NCBI GenBank assembly: GCA_902776955.1
Contig: CACYSG010000050.1
Span: forward strand, 1-33,458
Reading direction: 5' to 3'
Source of the DNA: an uncultured Bacteroidales bacterium
Lineage (GTDB): Bacteria > Bacteroidota > Bacteroidia > Bacteroidales > Muribaculaceae
Length of the DNA stretch: 33,458 nucleotides
Part shown: piece after piece, positions 8,229-17,311 of the stretch
How the letters are laid out: every line of letters begins with the position of its first letter
How positions within the stretch are numbered: position 1 is the first letter of the stretch
Position numbers and translations under genes: made by a program
The notes under the pieces: model-generated
The model's database searches: none
What the model was told of the DNA's origin: nothing
What the model saw: only the letters and a program-made list of their open reading frames with translations

Positions 8229-8268
8229 ACAAGGGACAACTTTCTGATGATTGTTGTCCCTTGTTGTT
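8229..8268 (+). terminator. Intrinsic terminator of the glycine-zipper lipoprotein gene
   Basis: Perfect 12-base inverted repeat ACAAGGGACAAC (8229-8240) and GTTGTCCCTTGT (8253-8264), followed by TGTTTTATT. Confidence 0.85.
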
Positions 8269-8473
8269 TTATTATGTTGTCTGTGAAGTCTAAAAAGAAA
8301 AAACCACCGATAATAATAGAATTGATGCTAAAATCTTGAATTTTCTATCGATTTATTTGAAAATGTCCTTAAAAAATAATAATATTGCACAATCTTGTTG
8401 TTTTATAGTATAAAACCCCTTATTACCGCTTAACGATAACCAAGTATTATTAACTTTATAAATTTCCATGCTT

Positions 8474-11400
8474 ATGAAAAAAAGACTATTAGTGATGTTT
8501 ATGGCACTGATGAGTGCCATGACCTTGTGGGCTGGTCAACTCATCATTGACGACTACCACATCATAGCGTCACCCTCGTCGCCTAATCCGGGCGAAACAG
8601 TCACGCTCACTGTGGATTTCTCTAATGAAATGTTAGTGATGAGGTTAAGTGATCTGTTGGTATATGAGGAAGTTGGCGGTAATCTCATAGAACCGCCACT
8701 CACCGTGACCCTTCTGCCTGGTACACCTGATCCTTTGGCCTTTCCTTATATAGGATATTACACTTTCACCATGCCCACCAGTGGCAACGATGTGCATGTG
8801 TTTTCGGTATTTGCTCATTCGCCAGTTCATTGCATGCAGTTGAACAACGGCAGTTGCCAAGTCTCGCTCGTCGAGGGTCAGCCTCTGCCCCCCGGCTCTG
8901 ACCCGCAAAATCCTCAAGTCGGTGATAATTTTGAAGTCACGCTTACGGCGACCCCAAACCCTGGCTTTGAGCTTGCCAGTTACTACGTTATCGCAGAAAG
9001 TGGTCAAGCTATGATTGTGGACGCTAACGGCGTTTTCTACAAGCCTGACGGCCCTGTGCAAGTGTATGCGAACTTCAAAACGCCTGGCACCCATTTTGTC
9101 AATATAGATCCGAATTACATACTTAACCCGAACTCAGATTTAGATGTGTTTGCCAATCCCGAGTATGCCAGTGATGGGACTCTTGTCAGGCTTGACGTTA
9201 ATCCCAAACCTTCGGATGTATGGGTAAGAAATATTTACTATAAATCATACCCTGACGGTAACAATATCTGGCAAGACGTGTTCGTTGAAGACGGCCAGCT
9301 CTGGTTTAAGATGCCCGACCCCGACGATGATGTGCTGGTAAATGTGATAACCGATTATTCGCCTACCGCGTCCGACCCCCACCAGATTTCTATAGCCTCG
9401 GGTATTACCGGTGGAAGCGTAGCAGTTTCTCAACCCCAGGCAGCGCGAGGCGAAATTATCAGGTTGGATCTTTACCCTGACCCGGGTTACATGTTAGACC
9501 AAGTGTTCGTGGACGACCTTTTCCCTGATAAAGGTGACAGAGTGGAGGTGCGCCCTAACGGTATCCAAGAATACTTGTTCACCATGCCTGGCGGTCATGA
9601 TGTGACCGTGTCGGCGACCTTTGTGCCGAACTCCACCTATATGGTTAATGTTGACATGGGCACTGTCGACGGCACCATTTATGCTAAGGCTGGCAGTGAG
9701 GGTGGCCCCAATGTCCCGTCTTTTACAACCGAAATGGGTCACGTTGTCAGGTTGTTTAACACCCCCAACCCGGGCTTTGAGCTTGACCAGTACTTCGTGA
9801 CCGACTTAAGCACCAACTCAGATGTGCCATTGCAGGGTGGGGGAAACAACCCAAGATTTATTATGCCCGCCAGTGACGTATTCGTTACGGCAGCTTTCAA
9901 GCCCAAGAGTTACAATATCTTGATTAATTTCACGCCAAATAATGGCGGCAATGTGACTGTTGCCAATCCTATCGATCCTAATGATTACATCATAGGCAAT
10001 CTGATCAAACTGGATATCCTGCCCAACCCGGGCTTCACCATTGGCACGATTACCGTGATCAGGGATGACGATATGACAAGTTTGGCGGTAAGTCCCGACT
10101 ATGAGTTCACCATGCCTCCCTGCAATGTGACCGTAACGGTGACCTTCACGGCCATCCCCTACACGCTGTATGTGGAAACGGCCGCTAACAACCCTCTCGG
10201 CACCATCACAAATGTGACAATCAGCAGTAATCCAGCGACGCCCACTCCGTATAATCAATATTATAATAAATATTATCCGGTCGATGTTACTGATGTTATC
10301 CAAGCGACCTGTGTTGTCAACAACCTGGGCGACGTTCTCAAAGAATATGTTTTGGATTACCATGATGAAAATATAGGAGGTGATAATCTTCAGACGATAA
10401 CGATACCAAACCCACCGGGTCCTTACAGTATGACTGCCACTCTCACTATTCCAACTTTTCCAGGCGACATGTGGCTGAGGGCGGTCTATGGCCCGTACGA
10501 CTTTAATGTCGTAGTGCGTTCGCCAGTTTACGGAGGTAGCGCCGATGCTTGGTTGAATAACACCACTTTGATCTTACCCCAACCGAGCACTACTCCGCCT
10601 CCTCACTACAATGATTTGATTGTCTTGAAGGACTATCCTGATCCCGGCTTTGAGTTGGACCGCTACGATATATATAATGCGAATAGTGGTACTCTTGTGA
10701 CTGGTCTTTTATTGAACACTCCTGATCTTGGCTACCACTTCTATATGCCGCTGTATGACGTGATCGTGGTTCCGGTCTTCAGGCTGAAAACCTTCTATGT
10801 GCGTTATGATGATCGCCCGATTAACGGTGGTGACTTGTACGTCTGGAACGATAGTGCAAATCCCGTCGTTGGCGGCCCCGGTCAATCCACTGTCATTCCG
10901 GCAACAATGGGCCAAACAATCAGGATGATCGCCCAGCCCGGCCAGCGTGGCATGTATTTTAATTATTTCTACTTGACAAAGGTCTCCGACGGCAGCTACA
11001 TGGGAGACATGCAATATAGCGGGAACTACCCTAATGCGTGGTACACTCCTAATCCGCTGAATATGGTGTCTAATAATCACACCGAAAATTGGTACGAACA
11101 AAGGATCTCCATGCCTCCGTTGAATGTGGATCTATGGGTGCGCTTCGCTGATGGTATTTACGATATCCAAAATCCCACTCCCTTCCCGATATTAACGTAT
11201 TCGGATGTGAATACACGGAGGGGCGTGATTATTCTGCACCAGCATCAATGGAAGAAGTCTTCTGTGCGTTCCGACACGGGCTGGGATGAGCCTGAGAATT
11301 ACGGCTGGGCGAGTGCGGTTCCCGGGCAGCCGGTATATTTCACTGTGGCTCCTGCTCCCGGCTACCAAATGAAGAAGAGTGATATCACCCTGCGTCTGTT

Positions 11401-11998
11401 GGATATGTCACAGGGTGGAGATGGCCAACTGTTTAGGGTTCTTAGTGGAAGTAACGGAGAAATCGACGGCCCCGACGAGGAGATTACCGGACCCACCGAT
11501 TTCAGCTTCATCTTTGATGTGCCCGATGGTGTGGATCCCAATTTTGTCAAGTTAGCTATCGATGCCGACTTTGGCAACGTCGAATACACCATCACCGTTG
11601 CCGATGGCATTGAGCACGGTACCGTCGAGGTTGTCGCCACAGCCAAGATGGACGAGACCGTGACGATTAACGTCACTCCCGAGCCTGGCTTCCGCCTCGC
11701 GAGCCTCACTGTTACCCCCGAGACGCCCGGCTTCTTCACGATTGAGCCCGAAAACGGCCAGTTCGTGATGCCCTCGTCCAATGTGATTGTTACGGCGACG
11801 TTTGAGGAGGCTGATTGCGTGGTTGGCGACGTGAACGGCGACAGCGTCATCAACATCAGTGATGTGACAATGTTAATCAATCTGGTATTGAATGGCACCC
11901 CGCTTGCTGCCGACCATCCAGCTGCCGACTATAACTGTGACGGAGAGGTGAACATCACCGACGTGACAGCTCTCATCAACTACGTGCTGAATAATTAA
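8474..11998 (+). CDS. Giant secreted repeat protein (InlB B-repeat-like) with dockerin
   Basis: 1174 residues from ATG 8474; an ATG two codons earlier (8468) is equally possible. Signal peptide MKKRLLVMFMALMSAMTLWAG. Most of the length is made of about ten divergent beta-rich units of 75-100 residues sharing a turn such as NPGFELDQYFV and a closing motif FxMPxxDVxVTATF; this is the pattern of bacterial/InlB B-type (Flg_new-like) repeats. Units are very unequal, so they are old rather than recent duplications. Residues 1118-1174 are a dockerin: GDVNGDSVINISD and YNCDGEVNITD. No enzyme motif is visible; an adhesin, spacer or surface-layer role is inference. It has a 270-base AT-rich leader region with only a poor -7 match (TAATATTG near 8384). 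Confidence 0.82.
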   Translation: MKKRLLVMFMALMSAMTLWAGQLIIDDYHIIASPSSPNPGETVTLTVDFSNEMLVMRLSDLLVYEEVGGNLIEPPLTVTLLPGTPDPLAFPYIGYYTFTMPTSGNDVHVFSVFAHSPVHCMQLNNGSCQVSLVEGQPLPPGSDPQNPQVGDNFEVTLTATPNPGFELASYYVIAESGQAMIVDANGVFYKPDGPVQVYANFKTPGTHFVNIDPNYILNPNSDLDVFANPEYASDGTLVRLDVNPKPSDVWVRNIYYKSYPDGNNIWQDVFVEDGQLWFKMPDPDDDVLVNVITDYSPTASDPHQISIASGITGGSVAVSQPQAARGEIIRLDLYPDPGYMLDQVFVDDLFPDKGDRVEVRPNGIQEYLFTMPGGHDVTVSATFVPNSTYMVNVDMGTVDGTIYAKAGSEGGPNVPSFTTEMGHVVRLFNTPNPGFELDQYFVTDLSTNSDVPLQGGGNNPRFIMPASDVFVTAAFKPKSYNILINFTPNNGGNVTVANPIDPNDYIIGNLIKLDILPNPGFTIGTITVIRDDDMTSLAVSPDYEFTMPPCNVTVTVTFTAIPYTLYVETAANNPLGTITNVTISSNPATPTPYNQYYNKYYPVDVTDVIQATCVVNNLGDVLKEYVLDYHDENIGGDNLQTITIPNPPGPYSMTATLTIPTFPGDMWLRAVYGPYDFNVVVRSPVYGGSADAWLNNTTLILPQPSTTPPPHYNDLIVLKDYPDPGFELDRYDIYNANSGTLVTGLLLNTPDLGYHFYMPLYDVIVVPVFRLKTFYVRYDDRPINGGDLYVWNDSANPVVGGPGQSTVIPATMGQTIRMIAQPGQRGMYFNYFYLTKVSDGSYMGDMQYSGNYPNAWYTPNPLNMVSNNHTENWYEQRISMPPLNVDLWVRFADGIYDIQNPTPFPILTYSDVNTRRGVIILHQHQWKKSSVRSDTGWDEPENYGWASAVPGQPVYFTVAPAPGYQMKKSDITLRLLDMSQGGDGQLFRVLSGSNGEIDGPDEEITGPTDFSFIFDVPDGVDPNFVKLAIDADFGNVEYTITVADGIEHGTVEVVATAKMDETVTINVTPEPGFRLASLTVTPETPGFFTIEPENGQFVMPSSNVIVTATFEEADCVVGDVNGDSVINISDVTMLINLVLNGTPLAADHPAADYNCDGEVNITDVTALINYVLNN

Positions 11999-12037
11999 GT
12001 GCAAGCGCTTCTTTAAACAATAACAGTTGATATGCAT

Positions 12038-12072
12038 CAGGCATTTGTCCTTTCGGGACGGATGCCTGATTG
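12038..12072. terminator. Bidirectional terminator between the repeat protein gene and murI
   Basis: ATCAGGCAT (12038-12046) pairs with ATGCCTGAT (12064-12072); GTCC and GGAC inside extend the stem around a TTTC loop. The flanking genes converge here. Confidence 0.7.
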
Positions 12073-12127
12073 CTTGTGTTCACAGCATGATGAATGAGGA
12101 GGGACTTGGGTTAAGACTCTTGAATGG

Positions 12128-12976
12128 TCAGAGGATGATGCGCTGGGCGTTGACGTCTTCGCCGGTGAACACGCTGGCCAGGGGCGAGAAGTGGTCGGGA
12201 TCTTCGGTCGTGAAGTAGCGGCAGGAACCGCCGCGGCTGCAATGACACTCAATCTCGGGATGGCGTTGCAGGTAGTCGGCCAGGCTGTCGGCTACGATGG
12301 GGCCTTGCTGCACGACGTTAACGGTCTTGGGCATGTATCGGTTAATCTTGTCGATGAGCAGGGGATAGTGGGTGCAGCCTAGGATGACGGTGTCGATGTC
12401 GGGACAGTCTTCCATGAGCAGGTCGATGTCCTTCTTGACAAAGTAGTCGGCTCCGTCGCCGTTGCTCTCGCGGTTCTCGACAAGGGGCACCCACATCGGG
12501 CAGGCGTGACCATGTACTTTGAAGTTGGGATACATTCCCTCAATCTCGATGTTGTAGCTACGGCTGGCAATGGTTCCAGGTGTGCCGAACACGCCGATGT
12601 GCCCTGTCTGCGTCAGTTCACCCACTTTCTCTACCGTGGGGCGCACGACGCCCAGCACGCGGCGATCGGGCGCGAGGGTGGGGAGGTCCTGTTGCTGGAT
12701 GGTGCGCAAGGCTTCGGCCGACGCGGTGTTGCAGGCCAGAATAATCAGGTGGCAGCCTTGTTGGAACAGGTGCTTGACAGCTTGAAGCGTGAACTCATAG
12801 ACCAGTTCGCGTGAGCGTGTTCCGTAGGGAGCACGGGCATTGTCGCCCACAAAGAGGTAGTCATATTGCGGCAGCACCCGTCTGATGTCGCGCAGGATGG
12901 TCAATCCGCCGAATCCCGAGTCAAACACTCCGATGGGCGCTTGTGCGTTGCTCTTATCTGCTATTGTTGTTGACAT
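12128..12976 (-). CDS. murI: Glutamate racemase
   Basis: 282 residues. MurI interconverts L- and D-glutamate by a two-base mechanism, supplying D-Glu for peptidoglycan. Motifs in order: GVFDSGFGG (16-24, with Asp19 and Ser20), FVGDNARAPYG (42-52), first catalytic cysteine Cys82 in ACNTASA, and second catalytic Cys201 with His203 in GCTHYPLL. Length is normal for Bacteroidales. It is cytosolic, transcribed divergently from folP, and followed by a shared terminator. Identity is secure. Confidence 0.97.
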   Translation of the reverse strand: MSTTIADKSNAQAPIGVFDSGFGGLTILRDIRRVLPQYDYLFVGDNARAPYGTRSRELVYEFTLQAVKHLFQQGCHLIILACNTASAEALRTIQQQDLPTLAPDRRVLGVVRPTVEKVGELTQTGHIGVFGTPGTIASRSYNIEIEGMYPNFKVHGHACPMWVPLVENRESNGDGADYFVKKDIDLLMEDCPDIDTVILGCTHYPLLIDKINRYMPKTVNVVQQGPIVADSLADYLQRHPEIECHCSRGGSCRYFTTEDPDHFSPLASVFTGEDVNAQRIIL

Positions 12977-12993
12977 ATCGGTATTATTTATTG

Positions 12994-13032
12994 CAAAGGT
13001 AAGTCATTTTCGCAAATTTATTTGTATATTTG
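12994..13032. promoter_or_regulatory. Divergent -7 boxes for murI (-) and folP (+)
   Basis: TACCTTTG on the minus strand (13001-12994) is 17 bases before the murI ATG. TATATTTG on the plus strand (13025-13032) is 14 bases before the folP ATG, so leaders are very short on both sides. Confidence 0.65.
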
Positions 13033-13046
13033 CCAATTAAAATGTG

Positions 13047-13925
13047 ATGAGCGTAATGATTCTACCGTTCAAGAAATACAGCTTGAATCTGCGCGGGCGT
13101 TTGGTGACCATCGAGCGCCCGTGGGTCATGGGCATTGTTAATGTCACTCCCGACTCTTTCTTCGGCGGCAGTCGTGTCACCGACGAGAAGGCTCTTGTCG
13201 AGCGCGTTACAGCGATGCTTGCCGAGGGCGCCGACGTCATCGATGTGGGCGCATGTTCCACGCGGCCCGGCAGCGAACAGGTGGATGAGCATGGCGAAAT
13301 GGAGCGCTTGAAGTGGGCCCTCGCGATTATTAGGCGGGTTGCTCCCGATGCGGTCATTTCGATTGATACCTATCGCGCTAGCGTAGCACGCCGTTGCGTG
13401 GAAGAGTGGGGCGCCGACATCATTAACGACATCTCGGGAGGCTCGATTGATAAGGACATGTTCGCCACGGTGGCAAGTCTGCGCGTTCCCTATGTGCTCA
13501 TGCACATGCGCGGCACGCCCGAGACGATGGCCTCGTTGACCGATTATGACGATGTCGCAGCCGATGTCCTCGAATGGCTGGCTCGCCGCATCGACGAATT
13601 GCGCCAGCTGGGAGTGGCCGACGTTATTGCCGATCCGGGCTTCGGCTTTGCCAAGACGATGGAACAGAACTACGAGTTGCTCGCTCGGCTGGATGCCTTC
13701 CATGCCCTTGATGCACCGCTGCTGGTCGGTGTGTCGCGCAAGCGTATGATTTACACCCCTCTGGGTTGCACCGCCGATGAAGCCCTCAACGGAACCACTG
13801 TCATCAACACCCTGGCTTTGCAGCAAGGGGCTCACATCCTACGCGTTCATGACGTGAAGGCGGCCGTCGAGGCGGTAAAGCTCACGACCGCATTACGCGA
13901 GGCTTCTATTCACTCGAATCAATAA
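13047..13925 (+). CDS. folP: Dihydropteroate synthase
   Basis: 292 residues from ATG 13047; GTG 13044 and ATG 13056 are alternatives that change only the first few residues. FolP condenses 6-hydroxymethyl-dihydropterin pyrophosphate with p-aminobenzoate, the sulfonamide-sensitive step of folate synthesis. Visible TIM-barrel motifs: VMGIVNVTPDSFFGGSR, VIDVGACSTRPGSE, DIINDISGGS, YVLMHMRGTPETM, VIADPGFGFAKTMEQNYELL and LLVGVSRKRMI. All substrate-binding segments are intact. cdaA follows 10 bases later, a folP-cdaA pair that recurs in Bacteroidota. Confidence 0.96.
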   Translation: MSVMILPFKKYSLNLRGRLVTIERPWVMGIVNVTPDSFFGGSRVTDEKALVERVTAMLAEGADVIDVGACSTRPGSEQVDEHGEMERLKWALAIIRRVAPDAVISIDTYRASVARRCVEEWGADIINDISGGSIDKDMFATVASLRVPYVLMHMRGTPETMASLTDYDDVAADVLEWLARRIDELRQLGVADVIADPGFGFAKTMEQNYELLARLDAFHALDAPLLVGVSRKRMIYTPLGCTADEALNGTTVINTLALQQGAHILRVHDVKAAVEAVKLTTALREASIHSNQ

Positions 13926-13935
13926 CAACACAATA

Positions 13936-14721
13936 ATGGCAACATCAATTTTTGCACTTTTCAGTATCAAGGACCTGCTCGACATCCTGCTGGTGGCGAC
14001 GCTGCTGTTCTACCTCTACCGCACGATGAAGGATTCGGGCTCGCTCGACATCTTTGTCGGCGTGATGGCGTTTGTCGTCGCATGGGTAGTGATGTACAAG
14101 ATGATGGACATGAGGCTTATCGGCACCATCATGGACAAGTTCATCGATATCGGTCTGTTTATCTTGGTCATCTTGTTCCAGGACGAGATCAAACGCTTCC
14201 TCACCGAGCTGGGTTCGCGGCGCGGCCTCAAACTCTTTGAGAAAATCTTCAAGAGCAAGACCGAGACCGAGGAAGAGAAGAAATGGATCATGCCTGTCGT
14301 GTATGCTTGCATGAATTTGTCCAAGACCAAGACCGGTGCTCTCATCGTTGTGCAGCAGGGCATGCCGCTCACCGATTATGAGCGCACGGGTGATATAATC
14401 AATGCCGATATCAATTCCCGACTGATTGAGAACATCTTCTTCAAGAACAGCCCCCTGCATGATGGTGCCTTGATAATCTCGGGCAAAAAAATCATGAGCG
14501 CCGGTTGCATCCTGCCTGTGTCACACGACACCAATATACCGCGATACCTGGGACTGCGACATCGCTCGGCTAAGGGTATCGCCCAAGCTACCGACGCCAT
14601 CGCCATCGTGGTGAGCGAGGAGACAGGACGCATTTCCTATGCCCACAAGGGCGAACTTCACCTCAACCTGTCCAACACCGACCTCGAGCATGCCCTCGCA
14701 GCCCTCGTCGAAAAAGACTAA
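13936..14721 (+). CDS. cdaA: Membrane diadenylate cyclase CdaA
   Basis: 261 residues. CdaA makes cyclic di-AMP from two ATP, a messenger for turgor, potassium and envelope homeostasis. Three N-terminal membrane helices (about 12-27, 36-54 and 66-82) precede the DisA_N cyclase domain (about 115-255). Signature residues: DGA at 176-178 in NSPLHDGALIISG, and RHRSA at 208-212 in YLGLRHRSAKG. Both are intact, so the enzyme should be active. It follows folP by 10 bases. Its last codons, AAA GAC TAA, are the first element of a heptamer repeat array that runs to the next start codon. Confidence 0.95.
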   Translation: MATSIFALFSIKDLLDILLVATLLFYLYRTMKDSGSLDIFVGVMAFVVAWVVMYKMMDMRLIGTIMDKFIDIGLFILVILFQDEIKRFLTELGSRRGLKLFEKIFKSKTETEEEKKWIMPVVYACMNLSKTKTGALIVVQQGMPLTDYERTGDIINADINSRLIENIFFKNSPLHDGALIISGKKIMSAGCILPVSHDTNIPRYLGLRHRSAKGIAQATDAIAIVVSEETGRISYAHKGELHLNLSNTDLEHALAALVEKD

Positions 14722-14769
14722 AAGTCTAAAGTCTAAAGTCTAAAATCTAAAGTCTAAAGTCTAAAGTCT
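14720..14769 (+). repeat. Heptamer tandem array (AAAGTCT)n between cdaA and the DUF3109 gene
   Basis: Seven consecutive units: one 8-base unit (AAAAGTCT, 14720-14727), then six heptamers AAAGTCT with one variant AAAATCT (14742-14748). The array starts inside the cdaA stop codon (14719-14721) and ends exactly at the next ATG (14770). It occupies the entire intergenic space. Confidence 0.95.
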
Positions 14770-15351
14770 ATGTTTGATATTGACGGAACTCTGGTGAGCC
14801 TCGACCTGGTTGAGCGATTCTTCTGCTGTGACCTGGATACCTGCTTGGGTGCATGTTGCATTGAGGGGGATTCGGGAGCACCCTTGACTCAGCAAGAATA
14901 TCAGCGCCTCAAAGAGATTCTGCCCGAGATTTGGGACGACCTCCTGCCGCGGGCACAAGAACAAATCAAGGAGCACGGCGTGGCCTACTTTGATGTGGAA
15001 GGCGAGCTGGTGACTCAACTTGTCGACGGGGCTAACTGTGTGTTCACGACCTATGAGAGAGGAGGCATGTGCCTGTGTGCCATCGAGAGGGCCTATCGCG
15101 AGGGACGCATCAAATGGCGCAAGCCCATTTCCTGTTATCTCTATCCCGTGCGCATCAAGAAGTACCCCGGATATGAAGCGGTGAATTACGACAGGTGGAA
15201 AATCTGCAAGTGTGCCGAGGTGCTGGGACGCCGCGAGAAAATCCGACTTTACCAATTCCTCAAGGATCCACTCATCGAACGCTTTGGGCAGCAATGGTAT
15301 GACACGCTAGTTGCCAACTGCGAACTGTATATCAAAGAGTACCTCGAATAA
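14770..15351 (+). CDS. DUF3109 family cysteine-rich protein
   Basis: 193 residues, cytosolic. The family signature is complete: IDGTLVSLDLVERFFCCDLDTCLGACCIEGDSGAPL near the N-terminus, GMCLCAIERAYREG in the middle (about 98-111) and KPISCYLYPVRIKKYP (about 117-133). The spaced cysteines suggest a bound metal or Fe-S cluster, as in the related YkgJ/zinc-chelating families; no activity has been shown to my knowledge. The start is fixed by the family, which begins with exactly this segment. The ATG directly abuts a heptamer array in place of a normal leader, so it probably depends on cdaA transcription. Confidence 0.88.
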   Translation: MFDIDGTLVSLDLVERFFCCDLDTCLGACCIEGDSGAPLTQQEYQRLKEILPEIWDDLLPRAQEQIKEHGVAYFDVEGELVTQLVDGANCVFTTYERGGMCLCAIERAYREGRIKWRKPISCYLYPVRIKKYPGYEAVNYDRWKICKCAEVLGRREKIRLYQFLKDPLIERFGQQWYDTLVANCELYIKEYLE

Positions 15352-15391
15352 AGCATAAATGTTGATGACTTGAATAGTAACGACATAAACG

Positions 15392-17131
15392 ATGAATAGC
15401 AAATTTATTTATTCTGTATTAATACTTGCGTTGATTTCCACTTTTAGTTTGAGCGCTCAAATGACGTTTGACGGTAAGCCGCCGGTATATGACAGCCTTA
15501 CCCGAACCTATATGTTGACTGTTCCCGAGGAAGTGTTTGATAATGGACCTCTTCAGATGTTTGTGGTCGTCGATGAGGGGGTAACCAATGTGAGCATTAA
15601 TGGTCAGCAGGTGACCGATGCCGATGTGGTTGATTTCCCGTCGATAAGCCGCGATGTGAAGTATTCGTTGACTTTCACCCGCGACGGTGTGACTACCCGT
15701 TCTTCTATTCATTTCACGTTCCTGCCCATACTGACGCTGTCGGGTAGCTTCGGCAACGACTATGTGCAGGGTCCCGTGCAACTCATCTTGCCTGAGTCCG
15801 AACAAGTTCAGTATTATCAAGCGCGCATTAAGTGGGCTGGCTCCTCGACTAATGGCACTTGGACCCACAAGCGCAACTACCATCTCAAGTTTGTTGATGA
15901 CGATGGCGAGAAGATGGAAGTCTCCTTCTTTGGCTTGAGGAGCGATAACCATTGGAGGCTCGATGCGGGAACGGTAGACATGATTCGTTTCCGCAACAAG
16001 GCCGCGCATGACTTGTGGGCCGATTTCGCGACCAAGCCCTATTATGCCGACAAGGAGCCCAAGGCTCGCTCCTATGTGCGCGGCACGCACATCGAGGTGT
16101 TCCTCAACGGTGAGTACAACGGTTTCTATAACATGACCGAATGCCTCGACCGCAAGCAGATGAAACTCAAGAAATATGAGGAACAGGAGGACAGCGTCAT
16201 CAATCACGGTTTCCTCTGGAAGGCCAAAGAAGCCACCCCGCAGACGCTATTCATGGCCAATACCCTTTGCGATGACACCCTTGACAACTGGGCGGGATTC
16301 GAACTTGAGTATCCTGACATTGAGGATGTCAATCCCACCGACTACAGCGTGCTTAGAAATGCAGTGCGCTTTGTGGCTAACAGTGACCAGGCGGCATTTA
16401 ATGCTCATGCGGGAGAATACTTCGACCTGCCCGTTCTGGTGGACTACTACGTGTTCATCAACACGCTTTTTGCCATTGATAATGTCTGCAAGAACATTTT
16501 GTGGGGTTGCTATGACTCGCAGGTGGACAAGAAACTCACCATTGGCGTTTGGGACCTGGATGTGACCGTGGGACAGCATTGGCGCGACCTGGACGGCTAC
16601 TATCATTCCGAAGCCGTACAGCCCGAGCAAGAAATGGACCAATCCCCGGCTTGCATGTTGCCCAATAACCTCTTGTTCAATTACTTGAGGGAGATGCCCG
16701 AGTTCAATATGTGGGTCGTCAACCGTTATTGGCAACTGCGCAATGGAATTCTGGACCCCGCTAACCTGGTCGACCGCTATGAGCAGATCTATAACCGCCT
16801 GGAGTGCTGTGGAGCACTCGATCGTGAGACCGTCAGATGGTCTGATACAGGTGATATCGCCCACCGTGACCTTGAGTTTGACGTGGAGTTTGAGTATTTG
16901 TCCGACTGGCTCAGGAAGCGCATCGCCTATATGGACGCTCATACCTTTGCCTGCCTTCGTGGGGATGTCAATGGCGATGACCGGCTGAATATTGTGGATT
17001 TGAACATTCTCATCGATGCATTGCTTCACAGCTATACTATCCAACGGATGGCCGAGGCCGATGTCAATGCCGACAACAAAGTCAATATCGACGACGTTGT
17101 CGAGCTCATCAACGTGATTTTGATGGATTGA
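15392..17131 (+). CDS. Secreted CotH-family protein with dockerin
   Basis: 579 residues. Signal peptide MNSKFIYSVLILALISTFSLSAQ, a small beta domain (about 25-110), then the CotH domain (about 120-505). CotH landmarks: IKWAGSSTNGTWTHKRNYHLKF, SDNHWRLDAGTVDMIRFRNKAAHDLW, EVFLNGEYNGFYNMTECLDRKQMKLKKY, and GVWDLDVTVGQ, which provides the metal-binding aspartates of this atypical kinase fold. Bacillus CotH phosphorylates spore coat proteins; gut Bacteroidales versions are exported and untested. Residues 524-579 are a dockerin, GDVNGDDRLNIVD and ADVNADNKVNIDD. It starts 40 bases after the DUF3109 gene. Whether it phosphorylates other secreted proteins, such as the dockerin neighbours, is speculation. 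Confidence 0.88.
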   Translation: MNSKFIYSVLILALISTFSLSAQMTFDGKPPVYDSLTRTYMLTVPEEVFDNGPLQMFVVVDEGVTNVSINGQQVTDADVVDFPSISRDVKYSLTFTRDGVTTRSSIHFTFLPILTLSGSFGNDYVQGPVQLILPESEQVQYYQARIKWAGSSTNGTWTHKRNYHLKFVDDDGEKMEVSFFGLRSDNHWRLDAGTVDMIRFRNKAAHDLWADFATKPYYADKEPKARSYVRGTHIEVFLNGEYNGFYNMTECLDRKQMKLKKYEEQEDSVINHGFLWKAKEATPQTLFMANTLCDDTLDNWAGFELEYPDIEDVNPTDYSVLRNAVRFVANSDQAAFNAHAGEYFDLPVLVDYYVFINTLFAIDNVCKNILWGCYDSQVDKKLTIGVWDLDVTVGQHWRDLDGYYHSEAVQPEQEMDQSPACMLPNNLLFNYLREMPEFNMWVVNRYWQLRNGILDPANLVDRYEQIYNRLECCGALDRETVRWSDTGDIAHRDLEFDVEFEYLSDWLRKRIAYMDAHTFACLRGDVNGDDRLNIVDLNILIDALLHSYTIQRMAEADVNADNKVNIDDVVELINVILMD

Positions 17132-17196
17132 GACATTAAAAGTCCTGCAAATCCACGCAATAGACCATGCCGAAAAACAAAAAAATCACTTTTTTT

Positions 17197-17227
17197 ATTG
17201 CCAGTTCGGGAAATTGTACTACCTTTG
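17197..17227 (+). promoter_or_regulatory. Promoter of rplS
   Basis: -33 element ATTG (17197-17200), 19 bases, then -7 box TACCTTTG (17220-17227). This fits the Bacteroidota vegetative promoter. The leader would be about 80 bases. Confidence 0.65.
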
Positions 17228-17311
17228 CCCCGCTTTTCGTAATCTCTGACAAGAAATAGTGTGGCTTGTGTATATTGCGAAGTGATTATTAACACATTAA
17301 ATGAAATAACA

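Noticed and set aside
12038-12072. Inverted repeat as an insertion-sequence end
   Set aside because: It sits between convergent stops with a short loop and no transposase; a shared terminator is enough.
13047-14721. folP-cdaA pairing as a novel operon
   Set aside because: The pair is a recurring arrangement in Bacteroidota and needs no special explanation.
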